NCBI GenBank assembly: GCA_016281925.1
Contig: JAEEJP010000006.1
Location: forward strand, 1 to 49,995
Direction of reading: 5' to 3'
DNA from: Methanomassiliicoccaceae archaeon
GTDB taxonomy: Archaea > Thermoplasmatota > Thermoplasmata > Methanomassiliicoccales > Methanomethylophilaceae
Length of the DNA stretch: 49,995 nucleotides
The notes under the pieces are model-generated. The model ran no database searches. It was not told the DNA's origin and saw only the letters and a program-made list of their open reading frames with translations. Both the position numbers and the translations under genes were made by a program. The number at the start of each line of letters is the position of its first letter. Position 1 is the first letter of the stretch. Below are positions 26,314 through 35,733 of the stretch, in pieces.

Positions 26314-27255
26314 TTACTCAGTCCGATCTTCTTTTTCCGATTTTCTCGAGAAGTATCCTGCCAATACGGCACCGGAGATGTTGTGCCAGACGCTGAATAT
26401 GGCTCCGGGCACCGTGGCCATCGCCAGCGAAGGGAACGAGGTTGCCGCGAGGGAAGTCGCCAGACCGGAGTTCTGCATCCCGACCTCTATGGCGAGCGTC
26501 TTCCTTCTGGTCCTGTCCATCTTCGCGAGGACGGAGACTCCGTAGCCTGCGGCGTACCCTATGAGGTTGTGGAGGGCCACCACGGCGAACACCGTCAGCC
26601 CGCAGGTCATTAGGCGGTCTACGGAATGGGAGATAACGCACATCACGATGAGGGTGATGGCCGCCACGGAGATCAGCGGAAGCACGCCGGACGCCGCTTC
26701 GGTGGCATCGGGGCGGAGGTAAGTTATCGCGAAGCCCAGCACCAGTGGCGCCAGGACCACCTTGACCATGGACAGGAACATGCCGGCAGTGTCCACGTCG
26801 ACGGTCTCGTTCAGAGCCAGGAACACGAGGAAAGGGGTCACCAGAGGGGCCAGAAGAGTGTTCACGGCGGTCATCCCCACGGAAAGGGCGACGTCTCCCT
26901 TCGCGAAGTAGCTGATGACGTTGCTCGCGGTCCCGCCGGGGCAGCATCCCACGAGGATCACGCCGGCCATCAGCCCCGCTTCCAGCCCGAAGGCCGCGGA
27001 CAGCGCGTATGCGGCGACAGGCATAATGGTGAACTGGGCTATGCACCCTATGACCACGTCTTTCGGGCGGGTGAAGACCACTTTGAAATCGGCAAGCCTG
27101 ATGGTCAGACCCATGCCGAACATCACCGCCATCAGCAGGTAGTCTATCCAGCCGGTGCTTATCCACAGGCCGGTGTCCGGCACCAGGAAAGCCAGCAGGG
27201 CCGCCGCCAGGACTATGACGGCCATGAAGCGCCCGACAGCCTCCGCGATACCCAT
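26314..27255 (-). CDS. Bile acid:sodium symporter family transporter
   Basis: A 313-residue membrane protein with about nine or ten helices. The segment VGCCPGGTASNVISYFAKGDVALSV is the diagnostic crossover motif of the BASS family, and MQNSGLATSLA that of the second repeat. The cargo is unknown; relatives carry organic anions, including pantoate-like acids. It is one of two genes in the window ending in TAA. It converges on the DUF4143 ATPase gene. Confidence 0.88.
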   Translation of the reverse strand: MGIAEAVGRFMAVIVLAAALLAFLVPDTGLWISTGWIDYLLMAVMFGMGLTIRLADFKVVFTRPKDVVIGCIAQFTIMPVAAYALSAAFGLEAGLMAGVILVGCCPGGTASNVISYFAKGDVALSVGMTAVNTLLAPLVTPFLVFLALNETVDVDTAGMFLSMVKVVLAPLVLGFAITYLRPDATEAASGVLPLISVAAITLIVMCVISHSVDRLMTCGLTVFAVVALHNLIGYAAGYGVSVLAKMDRTRRKTLAIEVGMQNSGLATSLAATSFPSLAMATVPGAIFSVWHNISGAVLAGYFSRKSEKEDRTE

Positions 27256-27370
27256 GGGCTGCCCACTGTCGGATCTTCAATTAATCGTTTCCTGTTCCGG
27301 AGCGGCAGACAGAGCCTGCACAGGCCAACCGTTATCTATGGTCCGATGCATCGGAGCGGCAGGCGGTACC

Positions 27371-27850
27371 ATGTCAAAAAAGCAGGTCCAAACCAAGGTG
27401 CGCGTGCTTTTCGTAGACCAGAAGAACGATTTCGTCTCCCAGATCGCGGAGCATTTCGCTTCGGAGATGTTCCCGGATCTGTACGAGGTCTACAGCGCCG
27501 GCCCCGAGAAGGATATGATCGACTGCGAGATGATCTCAGTCCTGTATCAGAACGGGGTGGACATCAGGAGGCAGGTATCCAAGGACTTCAGGGATGAGGA
27601 CCATCTCCGGAAGGACCAGGAATACGATGCCGTGGTATACATGGAGAAGGCCACTTACGACGAATGGGCCCCCAGAACCCCCTGGCAAGGCAGGCAGATG
27701 CTGGTCGAGATGAGGACCAGGCCCGATTTCGCCGCCACCGATGATGCCGAGCTTTACGACGAGTACCTGAAGTCGATGGAAGAGGTAAGGGCTTGGGTAA
27801 AGTCCAACATGGCCGATCCAAACGCCCTGAAGGCCCAGCTGAGCCGATGA
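27371..27850 (+). CDS. Low-molecular-weight phosphatase-like protein lacking the catalytic Cys
   Basis: A 159-residue protein resembling LMW protein tyrosine phosphatase/arsenate reductase folds: VRVLFVDQKNDFVSQIAEHF aligns with the P-loop strand-helix, then YEVYSAGPE and the late YDEYLKSMEEVRAWV. The P-loop CxxxxCRS is gone (VDQKNDFVS), so it should not act as a phosphatase. Its last codon, 27845-27847, is CGA, directly followed by TGA, which overlaps the tsr3 ATG as ATGA. Coupling with tsr3 hints at a ribosome-related role; this is inference. Confidence 0.65.
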   Translation: MSKKQVQTKVRVLFVDQKNDFVSQIAEHFASEMFPDLYEVYSAGPEKDMIDCEMISVLYQNGVDIRRQVSKDFRDEDHLRKDQEYDAVVYMEKATYDEWAPRTPWQGRQMLVEMRTRPDFAATDDAELYDEYLKSMEEVRAWVKSNMADPNALKAQLSR

Positions 27851-28362
27851 TACCCGTAATAATCTACGATAAGTGCCAGTGCGACCCCAAGAAATGCACC
27901 GCCAAGCGGATGCTGAAGTTCGGTCTGGGGAAGGAGGCCAAGACGCTCGGGGCCATACCGCCGGGTTCCATAGTGCTGTCCCCCTTCGCGGAGAAGGCGA
28001 TGTCGCCTGCTGACCTGCCCCATGCCCGCCGCGGCCTGGTGGTGATGGACCTGACCTGGACCAACATAGACGAGTTTCCGCGCCTGAAAAAGGCGGAGGA
28101 GCGCGCGCTGCCCTATCTTCTCGCGTCCAATCCGATCAATTGGGGGAGGCCCATGGAGCTCAACAGCGCCGAGGCCGTCATGGCGGCGCTGTATATCCTC
28201 GGCGAAAAAGAGCAGGCGGATTCGTTCCTGGGCAGATTCAACTGGGCCCCGGAATTCATGAGGCTGAACGGTGCCATGCTGGATGATTATTCGAAAGCCA
28301 AGGACAGCGCCGAGGTAGTGGCCATCCAGAATGAGTACATACGCTCGGTCATCGGCGGCCGA
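27847..28362 (+). CDS. tsr3: rRNA aminocarboxypropyltransferase Tsr3 (DUF367)
   Basis: About 171 residues. IIYDKCQCDPKKCTAKRMLK, PPGSIVLSPFAEKAMS, DLTWTNI and the C-terminal MRLNGAMLDDYSKAKDSAEV are Tsr3 signatures. It transfers the aminocarboxypropyl group from SAM to the small-subunit rRNA. The family ends shortly after the DSAEV...NEYI segment; here CGA-CGA follows at 28360-28365. The conventional stop is a TAG at 28414-28416, 17 codons later, inside the antisense of the convergent EamA gene. Confidence 0.9.
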
Positions 28363-29257
28363 CGATTATTCCGGATTTTTCCCTGCCGATCAGGGCCAGC
28401 GCGATCAGGATCATAGCCAGCCCTATCGCGGTCTCGGGCGTGATCCGCTCGCCGTAGAGAAGCAGGCCGAGGACGGTCGCCGTCAGAGGCTCCGCGAACG
28501 TTATCACAGACGTCTTTCCGGCTTCGATCTTCTTCAGCGACCAGTTGAACAGCGCGAAAGGCAGCAGGGTCATGAAAATTCCGAGCGCGGCTATCAGAGC
28601 CAGATTCCAGAGGTCCGCGGACATGGCGGAAACGGCGGACGGGAGGCCGCAGAACGGCGCCAGGCTCGCTATTGCGATGATGGACCCGTAGAACAGAATC
28701 TCCGCGGCGGTCACGCCGTTCCCAGAGAGCTCTTTGGAGCATATCGTGTATGCGGCGAAGCAGAACCCGGATACGGCGCCGCAGGCGATCCCTATGGGGT
28801 CCATCGATCCCGGGTCAGAGATGAGGTTGGCACACAGGACGCATCCGGTGAACGCCACGATGATCGCGGAGACCTTGGTTTTAGTGAGCTTTTCGCCGAA
28901 AAGGGGGACTGACAGGGCCACGACGATGAACGGAGCCAGATACTGAAGCACCGTCGACATCGACAGCGAAATCCGCGTCATCGACTCGAAATACAGCGTG
29001 GAATTCGCGGATATGCCTATCACGGCCATGACTATCAGAAAGGCGGCGGATTTCCGGCTGGGAAGGGGCTTCCCGCGGAATCTGTGCCACATGATAGGGG
29101 CCAGGATGAGCGCAACGATCACATAGCGCAGGCAGGTCATCTGCATAGGAGTGATGCCGATGGAAGCGCATCCGCGCACGAATGGGCCCAAAAATCCCCA
29201 TATTATGCCCGCGGCCAGAGCCGCCAATGCGCCTGCGCTTTCCCCGGACCTGTACAC
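28349..29257 (-). CDS. EamA/DMT family transporter
   Basis: A 302-residue drug/metabolite exporter with ten predicted helices in two EamA repeats, for example ALAALAAGIIWGFLGPFV and, in the second half, VSGFCFAAYTICSKELSG. The substrate is unknown. The frame is open to 29365, but a TATA-like CATATAATG (about 29279-29287) lies about 25 nt upstream of GTG 29257, which I take as the start. The last sense codon, 28352-28354, is CGA, followed by TGA; the 3' end overlaps that of tsr3. Confidence 0.85.
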   Translation of the reverse strand: MYRSGESAGALAALAAGIIWGFLGPFVRGCASIGITPMQMTCLRYVIVALILAPIMWHRFRGKPLPSRKSAAFLIVMAVIGISANSTLYFESMTRISLSMSTVLQYLAPFIVVALSVPLFGEKLTKTKVSAIIVAFTGCVLCANLISDPGSMDPIGIACGAVSGFCFAAYTICSKELSGNGVTAAEILFYGSIIAIASLAPFCGLPSAVSAMSADLWNLALIAALGIFMTLLPFALFNWSLKKIEAGKTSVITFAEPLTATVLGLLLYGERITPETAIGLAMILIALALIGREKSGIIVGRR

Positions 29258-29457
29258 GCAAGCCCATTTGCTGTCCGCATTATATGTTTTTACAATTATT
29301 CTGAAGCATCGCCGCTGAACGGCATCAGCTTTCGGAACTGTCGCTTCAGTTCCGAGACCAGCCACTCGTCAGGATTCCGTCAGGATATGCGGGATGCAAT
29401 GTGACCGCACGGCTAGCTTTTATCCTCCCCCGGGGCGAGTCCTGCCCGGTGAATATG

Positions 29458-30390
29458 ATCGGCATGGGGAATTCCTTCGAAAGCACCGACCACGGGATGA
29501 AAGCCGGGTTCCACGACCCGCGGTTCATGGTCCCGCTGGTGATGGCGGTCGTCAGGGAGGCCGAAGGCCTCACCTATGACCAGGTGGCTTCGGCTTTCGA
29601 GTACGAAGCCGACGGGAAGACGATAAAAGGCCTGGATACCGTGGTCGAATTCGGGAGCGACCACACGCTGGACTCCCTTTTCCTCCTGAGGCTCCCGTGC
29701 AAGGACGGGGTGAAAGAGGTGTACCTGAACATAGAGGGGCAGGCGAGCCGCAGGGTCCCGTACAATCTCCGCGACCGCGCGGCGGTATATACCCACGGCA
29801 TAATGGACCGCCAGAAAGGGGCGGTCGTAGGATACAGGGGGATCCGCAGGATATACAGCGTCTGGATAATCATACGCCCCCTCAGGTCCCGCGCGAACAC
29901 CATAGGCAGGATCCCCGAAAAAGGTCTCTTCGGGGTCCAGAGCGAGAACGAGGACGAAATTACTGCCGTGGGGCCCGTCGAAACGGTCTTCGTTTTCCTG
30001 GGCAGGGCCGATGAACCGATTGAAAACCGCTTCTTCAGGCTCATGAACCTCAGATACGCCCCCGGATAGAGCGCTGAGGAAAGGTCAAACGCATTCCACG
30101 AAGAATTTAATATGAAAATAGACAATTTGTCATTGAAGGAGATGGAATCTATGAACATGTGGCAGGAAGCTATCGCAGAGGAGAGGGAAGAGGGCCTGAA
30201 AGAGGGGATGGAGAAGGGCATCGAAATCGGCGCCGATATGGAGCACAAGGCAGCGGTGGAGGCCATCGCCGGCATGGTCCGGGGCTTCATGGCCGACCAC
30301 GGGGTCTCGGCGGACGAGGCCATCAGGCGCTTCCACGTTCCTGACAGATATTCCGACTCGGTAAGGGCGATTCTGTCGGCGTCGCTGCGA
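29458..30390 (+). CDS. Rpn/PD-(D/E)xK nuclease-family protein with in-frame TAG
   Basis: N-terminal part: FMVPLVMAVVREAEGLTYDQ, LDTVVEFGSD, and VYLNIEGQASRRVPYNLRDR, where the E-x-Q is the Rpn active-site pattern. TAG at 30067-30069 interrupts it; the same frame continues with AEERSNAFHEEFNMKIDNLS and the Rpn-type tail (EEREEGLKEGMEKGIEIG). Read through, it has 310 residues, the usual family length, and then meets CGA at 30388-30390. The ordinary reading splits it into two frames, ending at 30069 and 30597. ATG 29458 follows GGTGA; a GTG at 29401 is also open. These proteins are recombination-linked nucleases. Confidence 0.7.
30067..30069 (+). other. In-frame amber codon, candidate pyrrolysine
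   Basis: TAG at codon 204 of the Rpn-family gene. Sequence on both sides in the same frame belongs to one protein family, with no shift. A plain nonsense mutation in a decaying element cannot be excluded. Confidence 0.55.
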
Positions 30391-30612
30391 GCTATTTCCT
30401 GGTTTCCGTCGGCAATGCCGAACGCATCAGCGGCCTGCCGGCGTTCTTTCAACGAGTTCAATTCTGGGCAAGGCGTTCCGGCGCCGATCCCAGCATTTTC
30501 TTTGAATTCGGGGCCGCAGTCTGAACAGAAGAGGAATGGCCGGCCTGACCGATCCCCTGATGCGTACCTGCATGACTTATCTTTATACGTCTTTTAGATA
30601 ATGACCTGACAT
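30391..30612. other. Intergenic stretch with promoter of the MCM operon
   Basis: The Rpn frame stays open to TAG at 30595-30597 but shows no family resemblance after 30390. TTTATACG at about 30582 lies 25-30 nt upstream of ATG 30613 and is a likely TATA box for that gene and mcm. I see nothing else here. Confidence 0.5.
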
Positions 30613-30846
30613 ATGGCGGGGGACGACCTTTTGGGTATGATATGGGAAGCTCTGGGAGACGACAGGCTGACGACCAGAGAAGCCACCGACAGGCTCGAGC
30701 ATCTGTTCAGCTACAGATGTCCCGACGATCTGGCCAAGACCCTTTCCAAATACCGCAGGGCAGGCCGCATCAAAGGGGAGATCTCCATGGACCGCGGCGG
30801 ATGGATATGGTGGGCGGACGAGGAATGCCGTTCCCAGGAGGCCTGA
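30613..30846 (+). CDS. 77-residue hypothetical protein upstream of mcm
   Basis: A small, mostly helical protein (LLGMIWEALGDDRLTTREAT, then ISMDRGGWIWWADEE) that could form a winged helix. Its TGA is 2 nt from the mcm ATG, so it is almost surely cotranscribed and coupled with mcm. The codon use matches its neighbours. I recognise no family; a replication-linked role is only suggested by position. Confidence 0.65.
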   Translation: MAGDDLLGMIWEALGDDRLTTREATDRLEHLFSYRCPDDLAKTLSKYRRAGRIKGEISMDRGGWIWWADEECRSQEA

Positions 30847-30848
30847 GC

Positions 30849-32936
30849 ATGGCCATCAATTTCCAGGACAGCGAGATCGAGATGGCATGGTCTGAGGTCT
30901 TCTCCATGGACGAATACCGCCTCGCCATCGCGGAGATAGCCAACAAATATCCCGAGCCGAAGAGCCTCAGCGTCGATTACGCCGATATCAACGCATACAA
31001 CGTAGATTTCGCCATGTTCATACTCGATTATCCTGACAGATGCTTGGGTCTGGCCAGGAAGACCGTCATGTCTTTGGTGCCCAACGTCAACCGCCCCGGA
31101 GACGTCATCAACGTCAGGATACGCAACCTTCCCCGCGACGCCACCGTCGAGATAAGGAACCTGAGGTCGGAGCATCTCCTCAAACTGGTGGCCGTCGAAG
31201 GCCTTGCCAGGAAGGTCACCGCGGTGAAGCCCCGTCTCACCCATGCTCTGTTCAGATGCGCCAGATGCGGCGCGGAGACCTGGGTCGAGGAGACCGGGAT
31301 GATTCTGAGGGAGCCTGTGATGTGCTCCAACCCGGAGGGGGGATGCAACAAGCAGGCGGTCAGGTTCGTATTGGACCAGAATGCGTCCGTCTATACGGAT
31401 ACGCAGAAGATAGAGATCCAGGAGAGCCCGGAGGGCCTCAGAGGCGGCGCCCAGCCCGAAAGGATAACGGGGTATGTCGAGGACGACATCGCCGGCCAGG
31501 TCACCGCCGGGAACCGCATCACGTTGGTGGGAATCCTGAGGGCCGTCGAGAAATCCGACAGGGACAAGACCACTGTCTTCGACACCTTCCTCGACGTTCT
31601 CACAGTGGAGTTCGAGCAGCACGAATACGACGAGATACAGATAACGGCGGAGGACGAGGAGCGGATAATGGAGATGTCCAGGGACAGGGATCTCTTCAAC
31701 AACATCGTCCAGTCCATATCCCCGACCATCAACGGCCTGGAGGAGGTCAAGGGGGCCATCGCTCTGCAGCTGTTCGGCGGATCCCACAAGACATTGGACG
31801 ACGGGACGGTCATCAGAGGGGACATGCACATCCTGCTGATAGGGGACCCCGGAGTCGCGAAATCCCAGCTTCTCAGATACATGAGCATGCTCGCCCCGAG
31901 AGGGATCTATGCGTCGGGGAAATCCGCTTCGGCGGCTGGCCTGACCGCGGCCGCGGTGAGGGACGACTTCGGAGACGGCAGATGGACCCTGGAGGCAGGC
32001 GCGCTGGTCCTGGCGGACAAAGGTCTGGCATGCATCGACGAACTGGACAAGATGACCGACCAGGACCGTTCGTCCCTGCACGAGGCCATGGAGTCCCAGA
32101 AGATCTCCGTCGCGAAGGCGGGGATAACGGCGACCTTGCAATGCAGATGCTCGATGCTGGCTGCCGCCAACCCGAAATTCGGGAGGTTCGACGAAGGCGC
32201 GTCCATATACGACCAGATTAACTTGCCTCCGGCTCTGATGTCCCGTTTCGATCTCATATTCGTCCTGAGGGACAAGCCCGAAGTCTCCAGGGACAAGAAG
32301 ATCACCGAGCACATCCTGTCCGCCCACCAGCGCGGCCAGGCCCGCCAGATTTCCGAGGACTCCCATATAGAGGGGGTCGACATCCCCGGCATCATAGAGA
32401 GGACCAACAACATCAAGCCGATCTACGACGTCGAGATCCTGAGGAAATATGTCGCATATTCCAAGCGCATCGTGCCGATAATGACCGAAGACGCCTACAA
32501 CATCATCAGGGACAGCTATCTCCAGATCAGGAAGACGGCCAAGGAGGATTCCGTCCCGATAACCGCCAGGCAGCTGGAGGCTTTCGTGCGCCTTTCGGAG
32601 GCTTCCGCCAAGATGAGGCTCAGCGACAAGGTCACCGATCTGGACGCCAACCGCGCCGTGGAGCTCGTGGAGCACTACTTGAGGGGCATCGCCGGGACCG
32701 AAGACGGGTCTTTCGACATGGGGATAGTGGATACCGACAAGAACAAGGTCAAACTGGACAAGAGGAGCATTGTCAAGCGCATAATCAAGGCCGCTGGCGA
32801 ATCCGGGATAGTCCTGGAGGACATAGTCGTCAAGTGCGGCCACGAGGGGATGTCGCCCGGCGAGGTGGAGAAGATAGTCAAGCAGCTACACGACGGCGGG
32901 GAGATATTCGGGACAAAGGAATTCAAGATTGCCTGA
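30849..32936 (+). CDS. mcm: Replicative DNA helicase MCM
   Basis: A 695-residue MCM. The N-terminal domain has a zinc-binding segment (CARCGAETW...CSNPEGGC); the AAA+ core has Walker A GDPGVAKSQLLRY, Walker B ACIDELDKM, sensor 1 in AAANPKFGRF and the arginine finger in LMSRFDLIFVLRD; a winged helix closes the protein. It unwinds DNA ahead of the fork and is loaded by Orc1/Cdc6, found at 5.2 kb. The frame upstream of ATG 30849 belongs to the preceding small gene. Confidence 0.97.
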   Translation: MAINFQDSEIEMAWSEVFSMDEYRLAIAEIANKYPEPKSLSVDYADINAYNVDFAMFILDYPDRCLGLARKTVMSLVPNVNRPGDVINVRIRNLPRDATVEIRNLRSEHLLKLVAVEGLARKVTAVKPRLTHALFRCARCGAETWVEETGMILREPVMCSNPEGGCNKQAVRFVLDQNASVYTDTQKIEIQESPEGLRGGAQPERITGYVEDDIAGQVTAGNRITLVGILRAVEKSDRDKTTVFDTFLDVLTVEFEQHEYDEIQITAEDEERIMEMSRDRDLFNNIVQSISPTINGLEEVKGAIALQLFGGSHKTLDDGTVIRGDMHILLIGDPGVAKSQLLRYMSMLAPRGIYASGKSASAAGLTAAAVRDDFGDGRWTLEAGALVLADKGLACIDELDKMTDQDRSSLHEAMESQKISVAKAGITATLQCRCSMLAAANPKFGRFDEGASIYDQINLPPALMSRFDLIFVLRDKPEVSRDKKITEHILSAHQRGQARQISEDSHIEGVDIPGIIERTNNIKPIYDVEILRKYVAYSKRIVPIMTEDAYNIIRDSYLQIRKTAKEDSVPITARQLEAFVRLSEASAKMRLSDKVTDLDANRAVELVEHYLRGIAGTEDGSFDMGIVDTDKNKVKLDKRSIVKRIIKAAGESGIVLEDIVVKCGHEGMSPGEVEKIVKQLHDGGEIFGTKEFKIA

Positions 32937-32945
32937 GGGGACAGC

Positions 32946-33236
32946 ATGTACGCAAGGATGCATAGGATGGGCGGGGACATGATCCTCGCGGCGTGTGACG
33001 ACGAGCTTCTGGGGGAGTCCCTCGAGGGCGGCGGGCGCAGGATCGAGGTCACCGAAGAGTTCTACAGCGGAGCAGCCGTCAGCGAGGAGCAGCTGGCCGA
33101 ATGGATGAGATCGGCCGGATCCATGAATCTCATCGGCAACCGCGCCGTCGGCGTGGCGGTCAGGGAAGGATACGCCTCTCCGGACCAGGCGTTCGAGATA
33201 TGCGGCGTGAAATATCTGATGGTCGTGATGATGTGA
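32946..33236 (+). CDS. DUF424 family protein
   Basis: A 96-residue archaeal protein: MYARMHRMGGDMILAACDDE, then RIEVTEEFYSG, and NLIGNRAVGVAVREGY are the DUF424 pattern. Its function is unknown; in archaea it often sits near translation genes, and here its TGA overlaps the GTG start of nmd3 as GTGA. It begins 9 nt after mcm. Confidence 0.85.
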   Translation: MYARMHRMGGDMILAACDDELLGESLEGGGRRIEVTEEFYSGAAVSEEQLAEWMRSAGSMNLIGNRAVGVAVREGYASPDQAFEICGVKYLMVVMM

Positions 33237-34261
33237 ATTTCTGCGTGAAATGCGGGCGCGACTGCGCGGAATCCATCGAAGGCATGTGCGTGACCTGCTG
33301 GCTCGACGGGAGGAAGCTTTCGACCATGCCCCATCACGTGGACCTGAAGGTCTGCGCGAACTGCGGCGAGTTCTGCTTCAACGAGAAGTGGCGCAGGATG
33401 GAGGTCGAGGACGCCGTCGCCAAGGCGGCGCAGGACGCCATAAGGATCATCGACGGCGCGGAGGTCGTCGACGGGGACATAATGGTCACCAGGAAGGACC
33501 CCTATGTCTACGAGGTCACGCTGCAGTCCGTGCTCGACATCATGGGCTACAGCGCTACGGACACGGCATCAGTGATAGTGCGCATCAAAAAAGGCGTGTG
33601 CAAGCCCTGCTCCAGGAAGCTCGGCAGCTATTACACGTCCATACTCCAGATAAGGGCCGGTTCCAGGGAGCTCAGCCCGGAGCTGAGGGAGGAGGTCCTG
33701 GCGGCGGTGGAGAAGTCCGTGGCCAGGCAGGCGGAGACCAACAAGCAGCTCTTCATAACAAAGATGGAGATCGTCGCGGGAGGGGTGGACGTCTATCTGT
33801 CGTCCATTTCCCTGGGGAAATCACTTATGAAAGAGCTCGGGGAGGCATATTGCGCCGAGACCAAGGAATCCCCGAAGCTGGTGGGCCAGACCGCCGACGG
33901 GCAGGACATGTACCGTCTGACCTATCTCGTGCGCCTCCCGGAGTACCATGCCGGCGACGTGGTGATATCCGGCGGGAGGTATTGCAAGCTCCTGCGCATA
34001 TCATCCTACGGCGGCCGCGCCCTGGACCTCTTCGATTTCAGGGAGAGGGCGGTCAGGAAGGCCGATCTCCCGTCCCTGAAGCTCTACGAGAAGGCCGGGA
34101 ACCTCAAGGATGCCACGGTGATAAGCCGCTCCGCCGGGGAGATACAGATACTCCATCCCGACACGTATTCCTCGGTGGATCTCAAGGTTCCCGAAGGGTA
34201 CGAGGCCCCGGAGACGGTATCGGTCGTATCCATAGACGACGTACTTTACCTGGTTCCCTGA
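33233..34261 (+). CDS. nmd3: NMD3 family 60S export/ribosome assembly protein
   Basis: A 342-residue protein whose N-terminus carries several Cys pairs: FCVKCGRDC, MCVTCW, VCANCGEFC and VCKPCSRK, the zinc-binding region of NMD3. Later parts (MEIVAGGVDVYLSS, DMYRLTYLVRLPEYHAGDVV) also match. Archaeal NMD3 binds the large ribosomal subunit; its exact role there is unclear. The start is GTG 33233, since the Cys motif begins at residue 4. Confidence 0.9.
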   Translation: MNFCVKCGRDCAESIEGMCVTCWLDGRKLSTMPHHVDLKVCANCGEFCFNEKWRRMEVEDAVAKAAQDAIRIIDGAEVVDGDIMVTRKDPYVYEVTLQSVLDIMGYSATDTASVIVRIKKGVCKPCSRKLGSYYTSILQIRAGSRELSPELREEVLAAVEKSVARQAETNKQLFITKMEIVAGGVDVYLSSISLGKSLMKELGEAYCAETKESPKLVGQTADGQDMYRLTYLVRLPEYHAGDVVISGGRYCKLLRISSYGGRALDLFDFRERAVRKADLPSLKLYEKAGNLKDATVISRSAGEIQILHPDTYSSVDLKVPEGYEAPETVSVVSIDDVLYLVP

Positions 34262-34297
34262 GCACAGTTTTTAACGGCGCCGGCCTATCGGAGGGGC

Positions 34298-35167
34298 ATG
34301 ATGAGACTTCCTGAGCCGGTGGAGGACGTTGTAGTCAACCTCCTCCGCCTGGCCAACACAAAGCTCCCGACGGACATCGGCTGGGCACTCGAAGCGGCGG
34401 CCGGCTGGGAGACCGGGGAGATAGCCGGCATCCAGCTCGGCGCGATAATGGAGAACGCGAAGAAAGCCGAGCATCTGGGGCTGCCCATGTGCCAGGACAC
34501 GGGGATCCCGGTGTTCTACGTCAGGGGGAGGTTCGATTCCTCCATAGCCAAGGACATCGCCAAAGGCGTGGAGAGGGCGACGGAGTCGATACCCCTCAGG
34601 CCCAACGCCGTCGATCCGCTCACCCGCGTGAACAGCGGGAACAATCTGGGGCCGGGCATGCCTATAATCCATTACATGCCCACGGACGACGAGTTCACGG
34701 AGATCTCCGTCCTGCCCAAAGGCGCGGGCTCCGAGAACATGACCCGCCTGGCCATGCTCAACCCTTCCGACGGGATCGAAGGTGTGAAGAGATTCGTGGT
34801 CGGCGCCGTCCTCGACGCGGGCGGAAGGCCCTGCCCCCCGACCATCGTCGGCGTAGGGATAGGAGGGACATCCGACAGATGCGTGGAGATGGCCAAAGAG
34901 GCTCTCCTCGCACCGATAGATTCGGAGAATCCGGACCCCGACCTGGCCAGGCTGGAGGAGGAGCTCTTCATGGACCTCAATTCCTCCGGCCTCGGCCCGA
35001 TGGGTCTGGGGGGATCGACGACTTCGTTCGCGGTTAAAATCAGGAAGGCGTACTGCCACACGGCCAGCCTGCCCGTCGCCGTCAACATCGGATGCTGGGC
35101 GACCCGCCGCGCCACCGCCAGGATAACGGAAAGCGGCGTCGAATATGCGCAGGGGGCGGTCCTGTGA
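34298..35167 (+). CDS. fumA: Fumarate hydratase class I, alpha subunit
   Basis: A 289-residue iron-sulfur hydro-lyase subunit: LPMCQDTGIPVFYV, VNSGNNLGPGMP, GSENMTRLAML, and VGVGIGGTSDRCVEMAKEAL hold the cluster and substrate residues, with Cys in MCQD, PPTI context and NIGCW. With the beta subunit it interconverts fumarate and malate; tartrate dehydratases look alike. A TTTTTAACG box at about 34266 precedes it. Its TGA overlaps the GTG of the beta gene. Confidence 0.92.
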   Translation: MMRLPEPVEDVVVNLLRLANTKLPTDIGWALEAAAGWETGEIAGIQLGAIMENAKKAEHLGLPMCQDTGIPVFYVRGRFDSSIAKDIAKGVERATESIPLRPNAVDPLTRVNSGNNLGPGMPIIHYMPTDDEFTEISVLPKGAGSENMTRLAMLNPSDGIEGVKRFVVGAVLDAGGRPCPPTIVGVGIGGTSDRCVEMAKEALLAPIDSENPDPDLARLEEELFMDLNSSGLGPMGLGGSTTSFAVKIRKAYCHTASLPVAVNIGCWATRRATARITESGVEYAQGAVL

Positions 35168-35733
35168 GATCGTTCACCGCGCCGCTGACGGAGGCGGACG
35201 CCAGATCCCTGAAGCTCGGAGACACCGTGTACCTGTTCGGATCCATAATCACCGGCCGCGACGAGATGCACATCCGCGCCCTGGAATACGCGGAGGAAGG
35301 GAAGCCTCTGCCCCAGGGCCTGGAAGGCGCCACCCTGTTTCATTGCGGGCCGATAATGGCCCGGAACGATGCCGGGGAATGGAAGGTCCTGGCCGCCGGC
35401 CCCACGACGTCCGCGAGGATGAATTCGCTGGAGCCGGAGATGATCCGCAGGTTCCGCCTCCGCGCCATAATAGGCAAAGGCGGGATGTCTGACGGGGTCG
35501 CGGAAGCCATGAAGGAAGTCGGCTGCGTGTATCTGGCCGCCACCGGGGGCGCTGCGATATCATATGCCGAAGGCCTCAGAAGATGCTCCGGCGCGGAATG
35601 GCTGGATCTGGGCATGGCAGAGGCGATGTGGCGCTTCGAGGCCGACAGGTTCGGGCCTCTCATCGTCGCCATGGACGCGGAAGGCAACAGCCTCTACAGG
35701 AAGGTATCCGAATCCCTGGTCAGGAATCGCTGA
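35164..35733 (+). CDS. fumB: Fumarate hydratase class I, beta subunit
   Basis: A 189-residue C-terminal-type subunit: GDTVYLFGSIITGRDEMHIR, FHCGPIM, GPTTSARMNSLEPEMI, and IIGKGGMSDGVAEAMKE with AATGGAAISYAEGL. The start is GTG 35164, overlapping the alpha stop as GTGA. The 3' end overlaps the convergent secreted-protein gene by 14 nt. Confidence 0.92.
   Translation: MRSFTAPLTEADARSLKLGDTVYLFGSIITGRDEMHIRALEYAEEGKPLPQGLEGATLFHCGPIMARNDAGEWKVLAAGPTTSARMNSLEPEMIRRFRLRAIIGKGGMSDGVAEAMKEVGCVYLAATGGAAISYAEGLRRCSGAEWLDLGMAEAMWRFEADRFGPLIVAMDAEGNSLYRKVSESLVRNR

Noticed and set aside
30711-32843. A 710-codon frame antisense to mcm
   Set aside because: MCM on the plus strand is certain, and GC-rich codon use leaves the antisense frame open by chance.
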